DNA of 64,000 nucleotides from Eubacteriales bacterium (GCA_021373115.1 JAJFTI010000027.1:1-64000); one strand, 5' to 3'. Positions 28,087 to 36,374 are shown, counted from the first letter of the stretch. Notes: generated by a model from the sequence alone, not told the origin. Numbers and translations: made by a program.

Positions 28087-29448
28087 TTATAATTCCTCCA
28101 ATTTTCCCGTGAGGGAGTTTTTTCGTACGTTCAGAATGCGCACCGGTACGTACCGGCCAACCATCTCCGGCGGAGCCGGGACATAAACCATTTTAAAGTT
28201 TGAAAACTTACCGTAGCAAACGGGTTCTTCCCCCCTTGTGTCGCAATCTTCAATATGGACGATACCCCGTTTGCCAATGTATTTCTCGTTGTTCTCCCGG
28301 GACTTTCTCTGCTGCAACTCATTCAGACGATGGAGCCGCTCGCGCTTCACCGCTTCCGGAATTTGATTTTCCATGGTAGCGGCGCGCGTACCCTTTCGCG
28401 GCGAATATTGGAAGGTGAATGCAGCGGTAAACCCCACTTGCTCCACAAGATCAAGCGTTTGAAGAAAATCTTCATCCGTTTCGCCCGGAAAACCGACGAT
28501 AATATCCGTTGTAATCTCCACATCGGCCATGCTCGCGCGTAGTTTTCCAACGATATCGAGATAACGCTCCCGCGTATAACGCCGGTTCATTCGCTCCAGA
28601 ACAACGTTCGAGCCGGACTGCACCGGCAGGTGTACATGGTGGCAGACGTTCGGCAGTTCTGCCATCGCAAGAATCAATTCGTCGCTTAGATCCTTTGGAT
28701 GTGAGGTCATGAACCGGATACGCTGCAGCCCTTCCACTGTGGAAACAAGCGAAAGCAGTTTTGCAAACGAGGCGTTTTCAAGATCTTTTCCATAGGAGTT
28801 CACATTTTGACCCAGCAAAGTAACCTCGCTGTATCCTTCGGAAACGAGTTTTGCTACCTCCGCTACCACCGCGCGCGGCTCGCGGGAACGCTCGCGTCCA
28901 CGCACATAGGGAACGATGCAGTAGGTGCAAAAGTTGTCGCAACCGTAATTGATATTGACAAACGCGTTGACCCTGCCCGTACGAATGCTCGGCAGATCGT
29001 CCTCGATCGTAATATTGTTTTCGTCTACCGCAAGCGTGCGGCCGCCGGATTCCGCAAGCTCAATGAACTGCGGCAGTTTTGAAAGAAGGTTCGTTCCAAA
29101 TACGATGTCCACAAACGGAAATCGCTTATAGAGTTTCTCCGCAACTTCCTTTTGCTGGGTCATGCAGCCGAAAACGCCGAGGATCATGTTTGGGTGCGCT
29201 TCTTTTTGTTCTTTCAACGCGCCGATGTTGCCAAAAACGCGTTTTTCCGCATGATCGCGAATACAACAGGTGTTAAAAAGAATGATATCCGCAGATTCCT
29301 TGGCTTCCGCGCGCAAATACCCGCAGTTTTCCAATAGCCCGGCGGCTGTCTCGCTGTCCCGAACGTTCATTTGGCAACCGAATGTTTCAATATAATACGC
29401 GCCCTTGCTCGTAAGCTCCGGCTCGCGAATGGGCAGTCCTTGTTCCAT
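28087..29448 (-). CDS. miaB: tRNA-2-methylthio-N6-dimethylallyladenosine synthase
   Basis: Radical SAM methylthiotransferase that modifies i6A37 made by MiaA. It has an N-terminal UPF0004 domain with three cluster Cys (ETFGCQMN, NTCCIRD, FGCMTQ), the radical SAM motif NFCTYCIVPYVRGRERSR (about residue 155) and a C-terminal TRAM domain. Length is 453 aa. I choose ATG 29448, nine bases after GGAG; a TTG at 29463 is in frame upstream but overlaps that site. First gene of the repair and tRNA-modification operon. Confidence 0.96.
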   Translation of the reverse strand: MEQGLPIREPELTSKGAYYIETFGCQMNVRDSETAAGLLENCGYLRAEAKESADIILFNTCCIRDHAEKRVFGNIGALKEQKEAHPNMILGVFGCMTQQKEVAEKLYKRFPFVDIVFGTNLLSKLPQFIELAESGGRTLAVDENNITIEDDLPSIRTGRVNAFVNINYGCDNFCTYCIVPYVRGRERSREPRAVVAEVAKLVSEGYSEVTLLGQNVNSYGKDLENASFAKLLSLVSTVEGLQRIRFMTSHPKDLSDELILAMAELPNVCHHVHLPVQSGSNVVLERMNRRYTRERYLDIVGKLRASMADVEITTDIIVGFPGETDEDFLQTLDLVEQVGFTAAFTFQYSPRKGTRAATMENQIPEAVKRERLHRLNELQQRKSRENNEKYIGKRGIVHIEDCDTRGEEPVCYGKFSNFKMVYVPAPPEMVGRYVPVRILNVRKNSLTGKLEEL

Positions 29449-29477
29449 TTTATTACGCTCCAATTCTACTTCGCTCC

Positions 29478-29486
29478 ATTATAGCA
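29478..29486 (-). promoter_or_regulatory. Extended -10 promoter of the miaB-mutS-mutL-miaA operon
   Basis: TGC-TATAAT on the minus strand, with its -10 hexamer at 29478-29483. A TTGACA is present but only eight bases upstream, too close to act as its -35, so the TGN extension probably substitutes for it. Confidence 0.5.
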
Positions 29487-29527
29487 TGGATTGTCAACGG
29501 GAATATAAGATTTTTGCAGGAACCGTG

Positions 29528-29556
29528 TTGACATTTTATTTGGCTTGTTGTATATT
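29528..29556 (+). promoter_or_regulatory. Promoter of the tRNA array
   Basis: TTGACA, 17 bases, TATATT, 35 bases before the first tRNA. A strong consensus promoter, as expected for stable RNA. Confidence 0.8.
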
Positions 29557-29590
29557 ATGAAAGTCGCGAAAAGCGGTGCGTCTTCGTCTT

Positions 29591-29667
29591 CGGGGTGTAG
29601 CGCAGTCCGGTAGCGCACGTGCTTTGGGAGCATGGGGCCGAAGGTTCAAATCCTTTCACCCCGACCA
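29591..29667 (+). tRNA. tRNA-Pro (TGG)
   Basis: Cloverleaf with a CGGGGTG/CACCCCG acceptor stem, anticodon loop TTTGGGA and encoded CCA. First of eight tRNAs in one array. Confidence 0.95.
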
Positions 29668-29672
29668 GTAGT

Positions 29673-29748
29673 GGCCCCGTGGTCAAGCGGTCTAAGACAC
29701 CGCCCTTTCACGGCGGTAACAGGAGTTCGAGTCTCCTCGGGGTCACCA
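29673..29748 (+). tRNA. tRNA-Glu (TTC)
   Basis: Acceptor GGCCCCG/CGGGGTC, anticodon loop CTTTCAC between CCGCC and GGCGG, encoded CCA. Confidence 0.95.
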
Positions 29749-29765
29749 ATTTTCAATCAGGACTT

Positions 29766-29842
<77 letters not shown>

Positions 29843-29869
29843 TTCCACTCCCGATCGGCAAAACGCTTT

Positions 29870-29946
29870 GGCCCGGTAGTACAGTTGGTTAGTACGCCAG
29901 CCTGTCACGCTGGAGGTCAGGGGTTCGAGCCCCCTCCGGGTCGCCA
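29870..29946 (+). tRNA. tRNA-Asp (GTC)
   Basis: Acceptor GGCCCGG/CCGGGTC, anticodon loop CTGTCAC, discriminator G (a tRNA-Asp identity base), encoded CCA. Confidence 0.95.
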
Positions 29947-29951
29947 TTTTT

Positions 29952-30027
29952 GCCTCGGTAGCTCAGCTGGTAGAGCAAGGGACTGAAAATCCCTGTGTCG
30001 GTGGTTCAAGTCCACTCTGAGGCACCA
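29952..30027 (+). tRNA. tRNA-Phe (GAA)
   Basis: Acceptor GCCTCGG/CTGAGGC, anticodon loop CTGAAAA, encoded CCA. It reads UUY codons. The A37 context may be a MiaA/MiaB target. Confidence 0.95.
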
Positions 30028-30036
30028 GATTTGCTG

Positions 30037-30112
30037 GCTGGTGTAGCTCAATTGGCAGAGCAGCTGATTTGTAATCAGCAGGTTGCGGGTTCGAGTCCCA
30101 TCACCAGCTCCA
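30037..30112 (+). tRNA. tRNA-Thr (TGT)
   Basis: Acceptor GCTGGTG/CACCAGC, anticodon loop TTTGTAA between GCTGA and TCAGC, encoded CCA. Confidence 0.95.
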
Positions 30113-30153
30113 ACAACTTCCTTGAAAACAGAATCCAAGATCCCATTTTACGT

Positions 30154-30238
30154 GGATGGGTTCCCGAGCGGCCAAAGGGAGCGGACTGTAAATCCGTTGT
30201 CACAGACTACGATGGTTCGAATCCATCCCCATCCACCA
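30154..30238 (+). tRNA. tRNA-Tyr (GTA)
   Basis: Class II tRNA with a long variable arm. Acceptor GGATGGG/CCCATCC, anticodon loop CTGTAAA, encoded CCA. Confidence 0.95.
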
Positions 30239-30248
30239 ATTAAATCTT

Positions 30249-30335
30249 GCAGGAATGGCGGAATTGGCAGACGCGCACGGTTCAGGTCCGTGTGAGGTCA
30301 CACTCATGCAGGTTCAAGTCCTGTTTCCTGCACCA
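30249..30335 (+). tRNA. tRNA-Leu (CAG)
   Basis: Class II tRNA with a long variable arm. Acceptor GCAGGAA/TTCCTGC, anticodon loop TTCAGGT, encoded CCA. Last gene of the array. An imperfect hairpin (about 30338-30371, AGAAG/CTTCT outer arms) follows and may end the transcript. No copy of its 3' end was seen downstream. Confidence 0.95.
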
Positions 30336-30437
30336 AAGAAGGCTCTTCAGAAATGGAGAGTCTCTTCTTCGTTGAAAATAATGGTAATAGTTGTTTCTAA
30401 ATGATAGAATTGAGTAGATTATTTATTGGAGAATTAT

Positions 30438-31436
30438 ATGGCCAACAAGAAGTATCAAGTCTTTATTAGTTCTACATATTCCGATTTAAAAGAGGAACGC
30501 AGAAAAATACTCGATATCCTTCTAATGGCTGATTGTATTCCGTCGGGCATGGAGGCTTTTGTTGCAACTGATAACGAGCAGTTTGAAGTAATAAAAAAGG
30601 TAATAGACTTGTGTGATTACTATGTACTAATAATAGGAAAACGTTATGGATCTGTAAGTTCTCTTACTGGTATCAGCTACACTGAAATGGAATATGATTA
30701 TGCAAAGTCAAAAGACATTCCAGTTCTCGTCTTTGCAATTGACGAATCTGTTTCTTTACCCGAAGAGAAAACAGAACTTGACAATGAGAAGAACATATTA
30801 TTAAGTAAATTTCGCGAGAAAGCGTTAGCAAATAGGCTTGCAACTATCTGGAAAACCGTCGATGAACTAACTGGCGCTCTAGCAATTTCAATTATGCATG
30901 CTCAAAAAGAAAATATTCGCCCAGGTTGGCAACGTGCTACTGATTTCGATGAAGCCTCATTGAGAAGAGAAATTTCGGATTTATCAAAAAACAATAAAAA
31001 GCTCAGTGACGATCTGCAAATTGCTCAAGCTCAGGTCTCTTCATTTACCGAACAATCAGATGTGGCTTTTGAAGATTGCATTATAAATCTTGAATACCAT
31101 TGGTCAAACCAAAATAATCGCATCCACACGAAGCAATCAGATGAAAAGAAAATCGAGCTTCGTGAAATATTTATTGTAATAGCTACCGAAATGATGGATG
31201 TTTCGATAATTGAAGATGTAATTAGATCAGTGATAGTCGAGAAATTTATCGGTTCTAGTTACACTTATTTTCTTGACGATAGTCAGATAATAAAAACCAT
31301 TCTAAATCAAATCAGAGCTCTAGGATTAATTAAGTCATACTGGGACGAGAAGAAAGCGAAACTTTATTGGGGATTGACTACAAAAGGAAAAAAAGTTCGA
31401 GATGATCTGATATTATTACGTAAAAATATAAAGTAA
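30438..31436 (+). CDS. DUF4062 domain protein, possible defence or signalling factor
   Basis: A 332-aa protein whose N-terminal domain (about residues 3-110) matches DUF4062: KYQVFISSTYSDLKEER, then YYVLIIGKRYGSV and SYTEMEYDYAKSKDIPVLVF. DUF4062 has a TIR-like flavour and is found at the N-terminus of STAND/NLR-type and other defence-associated proteins. A coiled-coil stretch (about 170-200) and a probable winged helix at the C-terminus (LGLIKSYW...LTTKGKKVRDDL, about 290-325) follow. There is no ATPase domain. The gene is visibly more AT-rich than its neighbours and sits directly behind the tRNA array, which suggests transfer. ATG 30438 is preceded by GGAG; a TTG at 30426 is less likely. 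Confidence 0.75.
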   Translation: MANKKYQVFISSTYSDLKEERRKILDILLMADCIPSGMEAFVATDNEQFEVIKKVIDLCDYYVLIIGKRYGSVSSLTGISYTEMEYDYAKSKDIPVLVFAIDESVSLPEEKTELDNEKNILLSKFREKALANRLATIWKTVDELTGALAISIMHAQKENIRPGWQRATDFDEASLRREISDLSKNNKKLSDDLQIAQAQVSSFTEQSDVAFEDCIINLEYHWSNQNNRIHTKQSDEKKIELREIFIVIATEMMDVSIIEDVIRSVIVEKFIGSSYTYFLDDSQIIKTILNQIRALGLIKSYWDEKKAKLYWGLTTKGKKVRDDLILLRKNIK

Positions 31437-31567
31437 CTAGTTAAGGGCTATCCTATTTATAAGCATTAAATGATGAAATTGTCTTGTATGCTAATAATCT
31501 TGTTACTCCAAATAAGTAGCTGCGTTTTTTAAGAAATACGGACATCAATGATTGATTTCACCCCTCC

Positions 31568-31636
31568 CCTCCTCGGCCTCAACCCCAAAGACTCTGCCAT
31601 CCTCTCCTCCTACAACACCGTCGTCATTGACACACA
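31568..31636 (+). pseudogene. Duplicated remnant of the GH114-like gene
   Basis: A 69-base stretch is about 87% identical (by eye, 60 of 69) to 32758-32826 inside the GH114-like gene downstream. It lies in a 31-codon open frame (ATG 31545 to TAG) encoding LLGLNPKDSAILSSYNTVVID. Only this piece is recognisable; the rest of the 31437-31689 gap shows no gene. The two copies flank the intact alpha-toroid-like gene, so an old tandem duplication followed by deletion or replacement is likely. Confidence 0.7.
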
Positions 31637-31689
31637 TGTTTAGTTGCTTTGAGTGAAAATTGTTTCATATTCGAGCAGGAGAAGCAAAC

Positions 31690-32655
31690 ATGATTTCAGA
31701 ACTATACAACCGCAGCGAGGACTGGCTGAAATACGCCATTCAAATCAACCTGCTTCATTCTCCAAAAGAGGATCAATCAGAATTGCTGAAGTCTGCACTG
31801 CAAGACGAAAAAATCCAGCAGGCGTTGCAAGATGTCGCCGCATATCACAAAACGCTCGTGACGAACCATAAAAATCCGATACTGCCGATCCAGCGGCTCC
31901 TGTTTCTGCTCGACCTGGGATTCGGCGTGGATATCCCCGAAATCAAGATAGCTACCGACGAGATACTCGCGCATAAGGACGAGAACGGTGTTTACCTTTC
32001 CATGACGAACATCCCGAAACATTTCGGTGGAACGGGTGAGGACACCTTCAGTTGGAGTCTTTGCGATGCGCCCTCGCTGCTGCTCGCTCTGTTTCAAGCG
32101 GGCGTCGATTACATGAAACACATCAAACCCGGTGTCGATTACCTTGTTTCGCTATGCCGCGAAAACGGGTTCCCCTGCGCTGTTTCTGCGGAACTCGGTA
32201 AATTCCGCGGGCCGGGCAGAAAAGACGACTGCTGTCCTTACGCGACGCTGATCATGGCGGATTTGTTATCATATATGCCGGAATATCGAGATTCCTCGGC
32301 AGCCAGAATCTCCGTTGAATCTTTGCTTGATTTGTGGGTGAACAGTTTGGGACGGCATCCCTACCTGTTTTATATGGGAACAGATTTCCGAAAGTTGAAG
32401 GCTCCTTCCTGTTGGTATGATATCGTCAGTGTCGCCGGAGTTTTAAGCAAGTATTCATTCATTTATACCGATCCGCGTTTTCTTGAGATGATCGATTTAA
32501 TCAAGAGAAAGCAAGATGAGAATGGATTTTTTACACCCGAATCCATTTACATAAAGCTGAAGGACTGGGACTTCAGCCAGAAGAAAGCAACATCCCCGTA
32601 TTTAACCTATCTTTGCATCCGTATATTTGAGCGGCTAAACGCGGATAAGATATAA
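31690..32655 (+). CDS. Hypothetical alpha/alpha-toroid-like protein
   Basis: A 321-aa soluble protein with no signal peptide. Helical repeats with conserved blocks (HFGGTGEDTFSWSLCDAP, about residue 112; FPCAVSAELGKFRGPGRKDD, about 160; PYATLIMADLLS; SCWYDIVSVAGVLSKY) recall the alpha-toroid fold of terpenoid-cyclase and prenyltransferase-like proteins. The cyclase DxDD motif was not found. I believe related proteins are annotated only as hypothetical. ATG 31690 follows AGGAG; upstream in-frame extension to 31660 has no ribosome site. It sits eight bases before the GH114-like lipoprotein. Function is unknown. Confidence 0.65.
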   Translation: MISELYNRSEDWLKYAIQINLLHSPKEDQSELLKSALQDEKIQQALQDVAAYHKTLVTNHKNPILPIQRLLFLLDLGFGVDIPEIKIATDEILAHKDENGVYLSMTNIPKHFGGTGEDTFSWSLCDAPSLLLALFQAGVDYMKHIKPGVDYLVSLCRENGFPCAVSAELGKFRGPGRKDDCCPYATLIMADLLSYMPEYRDSSAARISVESLLDLWVNSLGRHPYLFYMGTDFRKLKAPSCWYDIVSVAGVLSKYSFIYTDPRFLEMIDLIKRKQDENGFFTPESIYIKLKDWDFSQKKATSPYLTYLCIRIFERLNADKI

Positions 32656-32662
32656 TGCAATT

Positions 32663-33481
32663 ATGAAAAAGATTATCGTTGCAATCGTTTTTTTTGCTCT
32701 GCTCCTCATATTTGGTTGCGCATCGAGTACTGCCACAAAGCAGCATTCTTACGCCGTCCTCCTTGGCCTCAACCCCGAAGACTCCTCCATCCTCTCCTCC
32801 TACGACACCGTCGTGATCGACGCGCAATACTTTACGAAGGGCGATATCGCCGCCGTACAGGCAAAAGGAACCGTTGTTTACACCTACCTCAACATTGGTT
32901 CCATCGAAACCTTTCGCGAGGGCTACGACGCGCTCAAAGGCTGCGTGCTCTCCCCTTACGACAACTGGCCGGACGAATACTGGGTGGACGTTTCCCGTCC
33001 GGAATGGCAGTTGTTTATCGCGAATGAAGCGCAAGCGCTCATCGACAAAGGCATCGACGGATTCTTTCTCGATAACGCGGACGTCTACTACCTCTACCCC
33101 ACGCCTGAAATCTACAGCGGACTAGTCGAAATCCTTGAAAACCTCGGCCGCTATGATAAGCCAATCCTCATGAACGGCGGAGACGTTTTCGTCGGCAAAG
33201 CCGTATTGGATGCAGAAATCCCGCTCGCTTGTATAACCGGCGTAAATCAGGAGTGCGTTTTTACAAGCATTGATTTTTCAACCAATACCCTGCTTCTGCA
33301 GGACGAAGAAACAACCCGATATTATCAGGATTACCTGGCGCGCTGCAAAGGCGCCGGGCTGGATGTTTATCTGACGGAGTACGCGCCTAAAGATGCGCGA
33401 ATAAATAAGAAAATTCAGGATTATTGCGAAACGAACGATTTTCAATATTATATTTCACCGTCGATCAATTTGGATCGCTGA
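32663..33481 (+). CDS. GH114-like lipoprotein (endo-alpha-1,4-polygalactosaminidase family)
   Basis: Exported lipoprotein of 272 aa with lipobox LIFGC (Cys about residue 19). The remainder is a TIM-barrel like the TM1410/GH114 family: VVIDAQYFTKGDIAAVQAKG, TYLNIGSIETFR, YWVDVSRPEWQLF and GIDGFFLDNADVYYLYP (acidic active-site candidates Asp-Asn-Asp, about 135). The family is implicated in breakdown of galactosamine-containing exopolysaccharide; the substrate here is not known. A partial duplicate lies 1.2 kb upstream. A terminator follows the stop. Confidence 0.82.
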   Translation: MKKIIVAIVFFALLLIFGCASSTATKQHSYAVLLGLNPEDSSILSSYDTVVIDAQYFTKGDIAAVQAKGTVVYTYLNIGSIETFREGYDALKGCVLSPYDNWPDEYWVDVSRPEWQLFIANEAQALIDKGIDGFFLDNADVYYLYPTPEIYSGLVEILENLGRYDKPILMNGGDVFVGKAVLDAEIPLACITGVNQECVFTSIDFSTNTLLLQDEETTRYYQDYLARCKGAGLDVYLTEYAPKDARINKKIQDYCETNDFQYYISPSINLDR

Positions 33482-33491
33482 CTGCTCGAAA

Positions 33492-33521
33492 AAAAGCACG
33501 CGATCCTTGTACGTGCTTTTT
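33492..33521 (+). terminator. Terminator after the GH114-like gene
   Basis: AAAAGCACG / CGTGCTTTT hairpin followed by T. The symmetric A/T flanks let it also serve the convergent minus-strand gene. Confidence 0.8.
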
Positions 33522-33558
33522 GTTGCATTTAAATTGCAAATAGAGCTTGTGAAATATA

Positions 33559-34110
33559 CTATTCTTTTTTCAACAAACGGGTTATGGTCTCAAGCGTCTT
33601 TTCCGGCTCGCTGTCCTTGATGCCAAGAACCGGAATATTCCAGTTCCGCCGGGCGTTCTCCTGCTTGAGCGCCTCGAGAAATACGCCGGAACCTTCGGCC
33701 TCTATTCCGTCGGCGGATGTCGTTTCGACCCCGCAGCTTGGCGAACGGTTGATGCCGACAATGCCGAGAATTTCAAATTGATTCCTGCGATATTCCTCTA
33801 TCTGATATACGACCGAATCAACGAGCGTTTGAAGCACCCTCTGCGCGCCGGCCTGTTAAAGTGAGCGGCGAATCCGGGAATTTTCTTCGAGGAGAGGGCG
33901 CCTTGCGCCTTCCGGATCGCCCCGATCCAATCCAAGGCAGCTCAGTTCCGGGCATGGCATTTGCACAATCCCTATTTTCGCATCCAGAAGCGCGCGCAGG
34001 ACGAGTTCGTTGGAACCTGGAAAACTCGCCGTTCCATCCGAAATCGAGTTTTGATTCAGGATACAGTGCGCAACAAACACGACTTTTCGGCTTCTGGCGT
34101 CCTCAAACAT
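33559..34110 (-). pseudogene. TudS-like (DUF523-type) desulfurase gene broken by an in-frame stop
   Basis: Two fragments in the same reading frame form one TudS-like putative desulfidase (about 183 codons). The first (ATG 34110 to TAA 33858-33856, 84 aa) has VVFVAHCILNQNS and MPCPELSCLGLDRGDP. The second, up to 33559, has VVYQIEEYRRNQFEILGIVGINRSPSCGVETT. The three Cys motifs (HC, CPE, PSC) that bind the cluster in this family are all intact, so a single TAA between RRSL and QAGAQRV is the only lesion. A GTG at 33837 could restart the second half. The ATG overlaps the stop of the upstream oxidoreductase gene (TGATG). Confidence 0.8.
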
Positions 34111-35618
34111 CAATTCTCTCCTTTCTTGCCGCAGGAGAACGCGCCCTGAAACACCGTATCCGTATCCAGGCATAAATACTGTGCCGCCGTACGGCCGGTC
34201 GTCAGCGCAACCGGGCACCCGCCCGGTGAAACAAGCCGCTGACCTGCGAAATACAGGTGTTGAATGCTTTCCGGCTTGCAGGGATAGTTCCGATTCGTAT
34301 CCCCCTTTTTCATCAGCGACATCCAGCTTCCGTGATAGGAATTCAAGTATCGCTCGTACGTCAAAGGCGTTGCCACGTCTGTAACTTCAACTTTTCCGAC
34401 AACCTGCGGATATTTCAACTCGATTTCGCGAATCACAGCATCTGCTACCTTCTGCTTTTCAAGCGCGTACGTGCCGTTTTCCGCGGCGTTTTTCCAGAAA
34501 TCGTAACTGTCGCCAATCAAAACGGTGGTTAACGCCGTGCAGCCTTCCGGCGCATAACCGGAAAATCCTGCGTAGTTGTTAAACCCGATACAGTCATAGA
34601 CCAGATTGCCCACTCGAATCGGCTCCGAAACGGGAAACGTGTTGCTCTCCGGCATGTCCGAAAGATCCGCTCGAACGCCTATGCCAATGAACACATCCAT
34701 CATTACGCTCGTTTCCGCGCGCATTTGCTCCGCCCATGGCTCCCGTATCGGCTCGTCAAAGAGCGTGTCGATCGCGTTGAGCGTGTCCTGCGTAACAATG
34801 ACAGCGTCTGCAAACAGTGCCTTTCCGCCTGCGACAACGCCTTTTGCGGCTCCGTCCTCAACGATAACTTTTTCCGCCTTCGTTCGATACACAATCCTGC
34901 CGCCAAGCGTTTCAAAATAGTCCGCCATACGCCCCGCCATCGCAAGCGAACCGCCAGCCGGATATCCGCCGTCCCCCGCCGCAAGCGTCGCAATCGTAAA
35001 AAGCACGCCGGAAGCGCTGTATTCTGCGCCGATCATGTTCGCCAGCAAATTCCGGATCTGTGGGCTTTTAAACTTCCCGCCAAGCTCCTTTGCGGAGAGA
35101 TTCTGGTAATGCTTCATACGCGAAAAGGCGGGCATCATGCCAAACAACATAGAAAGCGGGAATTTGGAAGGATACTTCACCTTTAGCTTCGGCAAGTCCG
35201 TAACGGGCATCTGGACGCGCGAAAACTTCCTGATGTCGTTGCAAAGAAGCTGAATCTCCTTTCGGTCTTCCGGTGAAATCTCCAGAAAATGCGCGCGCAG
35301 ATTCTCCGGGCTGCGATATAAACTCGCGCGGATTCCATCCGTTTCGTAATGGAAAAACGGATCCCGGTTATAGATCGCAACCGTATCGTCCAGCGCGCCG
35401 ACTTCGCGCCAAAGCCGATTTAACTGCATTTCTGAAGACGAGCCGGTCAGCCAGTGCAGCCCGCCCTCGAAATAGTAGCCTTTTCTTCGCCAGCTTGTCG
35501 AAGCCCCGCCGGGAATATTGTGGCTTTCAAGGATCGTAACGTCAAACCCGCTTTGCGTGGCATATATTCCTGCGCTTAGTCCCGCAATTCCGGCTCCAAT
35601 AATGATAACCTTCTTCAT
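34110..35618 (-). CDS. Phytoene-desaturase-like FAD-dependent oxidoreductase
   Basis: FAD/NAD(P)-binding oxidoreductase of 502 aa related to carotenoid desaturases and retinol saturases. The N-terminal dinucleotide-binding motif VIIIGAGIAGLSAGIYA, then GGASTSWRRKGYYFEGGLHW (about residue 42), and a C-terminal FAD segment (LYFAGQRLVSPGGCPVALTTGR) are clear. ATG 35618 immediately precedes the Rossmann motif; an upstream in-frame extension to 35756 overlaps the TetR gene. No phytoene synthase is nearby, so a carotenoid role is doubtful and the substrate is unknown. It is downstream of the TetR gene and translationally coupled to the broken tudS-like gene. Confidence 0.85.
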   Translation of the reverse strand: MKKVIIIGAGIAGLSAGIYATQSGFDVTILESHNIPGGASTSWRRKGYYFEGGLHWLTGSSSEMQLNRLWREVGALDDTVAIYNRDPFFHYETDGIRASLYRSPENLRAHFLEISPEDRKEIQLLCNDIRKFSRVQMPVTDLPKLKVKYPSKFPLSMLFGMMPAFSRMKHYQNLSAKELGGKFKSPQIRNLLANMIGAEYSASGVLFTIATLAAGDGGYPAGGSLAMAGRMADYFETLGGRIVYRTKAEKVIVEDGAAKGVVAGGKALFADAVIVTQDTLNAIDTLFDEPIREPWAEQMRAETSVMMDVFIGIGVRADLSDMPESNTFPVSEPIRVGNLVYDCIGFNNYAGFSGYAPEGCTALTTVLIGDSYDFWKNAAENGTYALEKQKVADAVIREIELKYPQVVGKVEVTDVATPLTYERYLNSYHGSWMSLMKKGDTNRNYPCKPESIQHLYFAGQRLVSPGGCPVALTTGRTAAQYLCLDTDTVFQGAFSCGKKGEN

Positions 35619-35656
35619 GCTTGCTTTCTCACTCTCTATGAATCCTTTATCAACAA

Positions 35657-36232
35657 TTATCGTTTTCGTATGATATCGACAATCCACTCGCTTTCCGGAC
35701 TCGGCCAGCCGGGCGTGAGCGCCTGGTTTTCCGCTACGCCCTGTATTGCGCACCAATATGCCGTTGCTAGCGCCAGCGGATTCCCGCTCCGGATCGTTCC
35801 GTTTTCCTGCCCATCCCGAATGATCTGCGCAGTAGGCGTATAGATGTCAAAATCCTTAAGCATTTCCTTTGCTTTTTGCGGAACATCCTCGCTTGAATAC
35901 GCCTGCATCATCAAAACGAACATCTTTGAAAAAAAAGGATTTGCCTGGATCATCGTCAGTATTTGCTCCGCCGTCGTCTCAAAAAAAGCAAGTGGTTCCA
36001 GACCGCCTGTCTCCAGTATGGAAATCGGGCCGGAAATACCGAGGCTGATCAATTCAATATAGAGCTCCTCTTTGGATTCAAAGTAGTGAAACAGGAGACC
36101 AACGCTCATCCCCACCGCCCCAGCGATGTCCTTGACCGTTGTTCCGGAATATCCTTTTTGGATGAAAAGACTCAATCCGGCAAACAATATCTCCTGCCGT
36201 CGCTTTTCTTTTTGCTCTTCGCGAGCCGTCAT
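35657..36232 (-). CDS. TetR-family transcriptional regulator
   Basis: A 191-aa TetR-type repressor. The N-terminal helix-turn-helix is readable (KRRQEILFAGLSLFIQKGYSGTTVKDIAGAVGMS, about residues 9-42, then LLFHYFESKEELY); the ligand domain is variable. ATG 36232 with GGAG nine bases upstream is preferred: an upstream ATG at 36286 would lie before the predicted transcription start of the TTGACA/TACTAT promoter. A palindrome overlapping that promoter suggests autoregulation. It is divergent from the dioxygenase gene and upstream of the oxidoreductase, its probable targets. Confidence 0.88.
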   Translation of the reverse strand: MTAREEQKEKRRQEILFAGLSLFIQKGYSGTTVKDIAGAVGMSVGLLFHYFESKEELYIELISLGISGPISILETGGLEPLAFFETTAEQILTMIQANPFFSKMFVLMMQAYSSEDVPQKAKEMLKDFDIYTPTAQIIRDGQENGTIRSGNPLALATAYWCAIQGVAENQALTPGWPSPESEWIVDIIRKR

Positions 36233-36257
36233 TTCGTTGAACTCCATTTCATTGAAC

Positions 36258-36280
36258 GAATATTCAATATAGTAATATTC
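36258..36280. promoter_or_regulatory. Candidate TetR operator
   Basis: Perfect inverted repeat GAATATT-N9-AATATTC overlapping the -10 of the TetR promoter. Position and symmetry suit a TetR dimer. Confidence 0.5.
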
Positions 36281-36297
36281 TTTCATGCGCCTGTCAA
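36269..36297 (-). promoter_or_regulatory. Promoter of the TetR gene
   Basis: Minus-strand TTGACA (36292-36297), 17 bases, TACTAT (36269-36274). Confidence 0.65.
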
Positions 36298-36345
36298 GCG
36301 AAATATCCTTTTGATAGAAGTTTATTGTTTGATGGACGGAGTAGC

Positions 36346-36374
36346 TTTACAAAACTTCCGCGTCAAGCTAGTAT
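36346..36374 (+). promoter_or_regulatory. Candidate promoter for the dioxygenase gene
   Basis: TTTACA, 17 bases, TAGTAT, about 50 bases before the coding region. Moderate match to consensus. Confidence 0.45.

Noticed and set aside
33855..33861. CTT-TAA-C resembling a programmed +1 frameshift site
   Set aside because: The downstream half is in the same frame as the stop, so a frameshift would not join them; a nonsense codon explains the break.
30336..34000. Genomic island bounded by attachment-site repeats of tRNA-Leu
   Set aside because: No copy of the tRNA-Leu 3' end was seen downstream and no integrase lies in this stretch.
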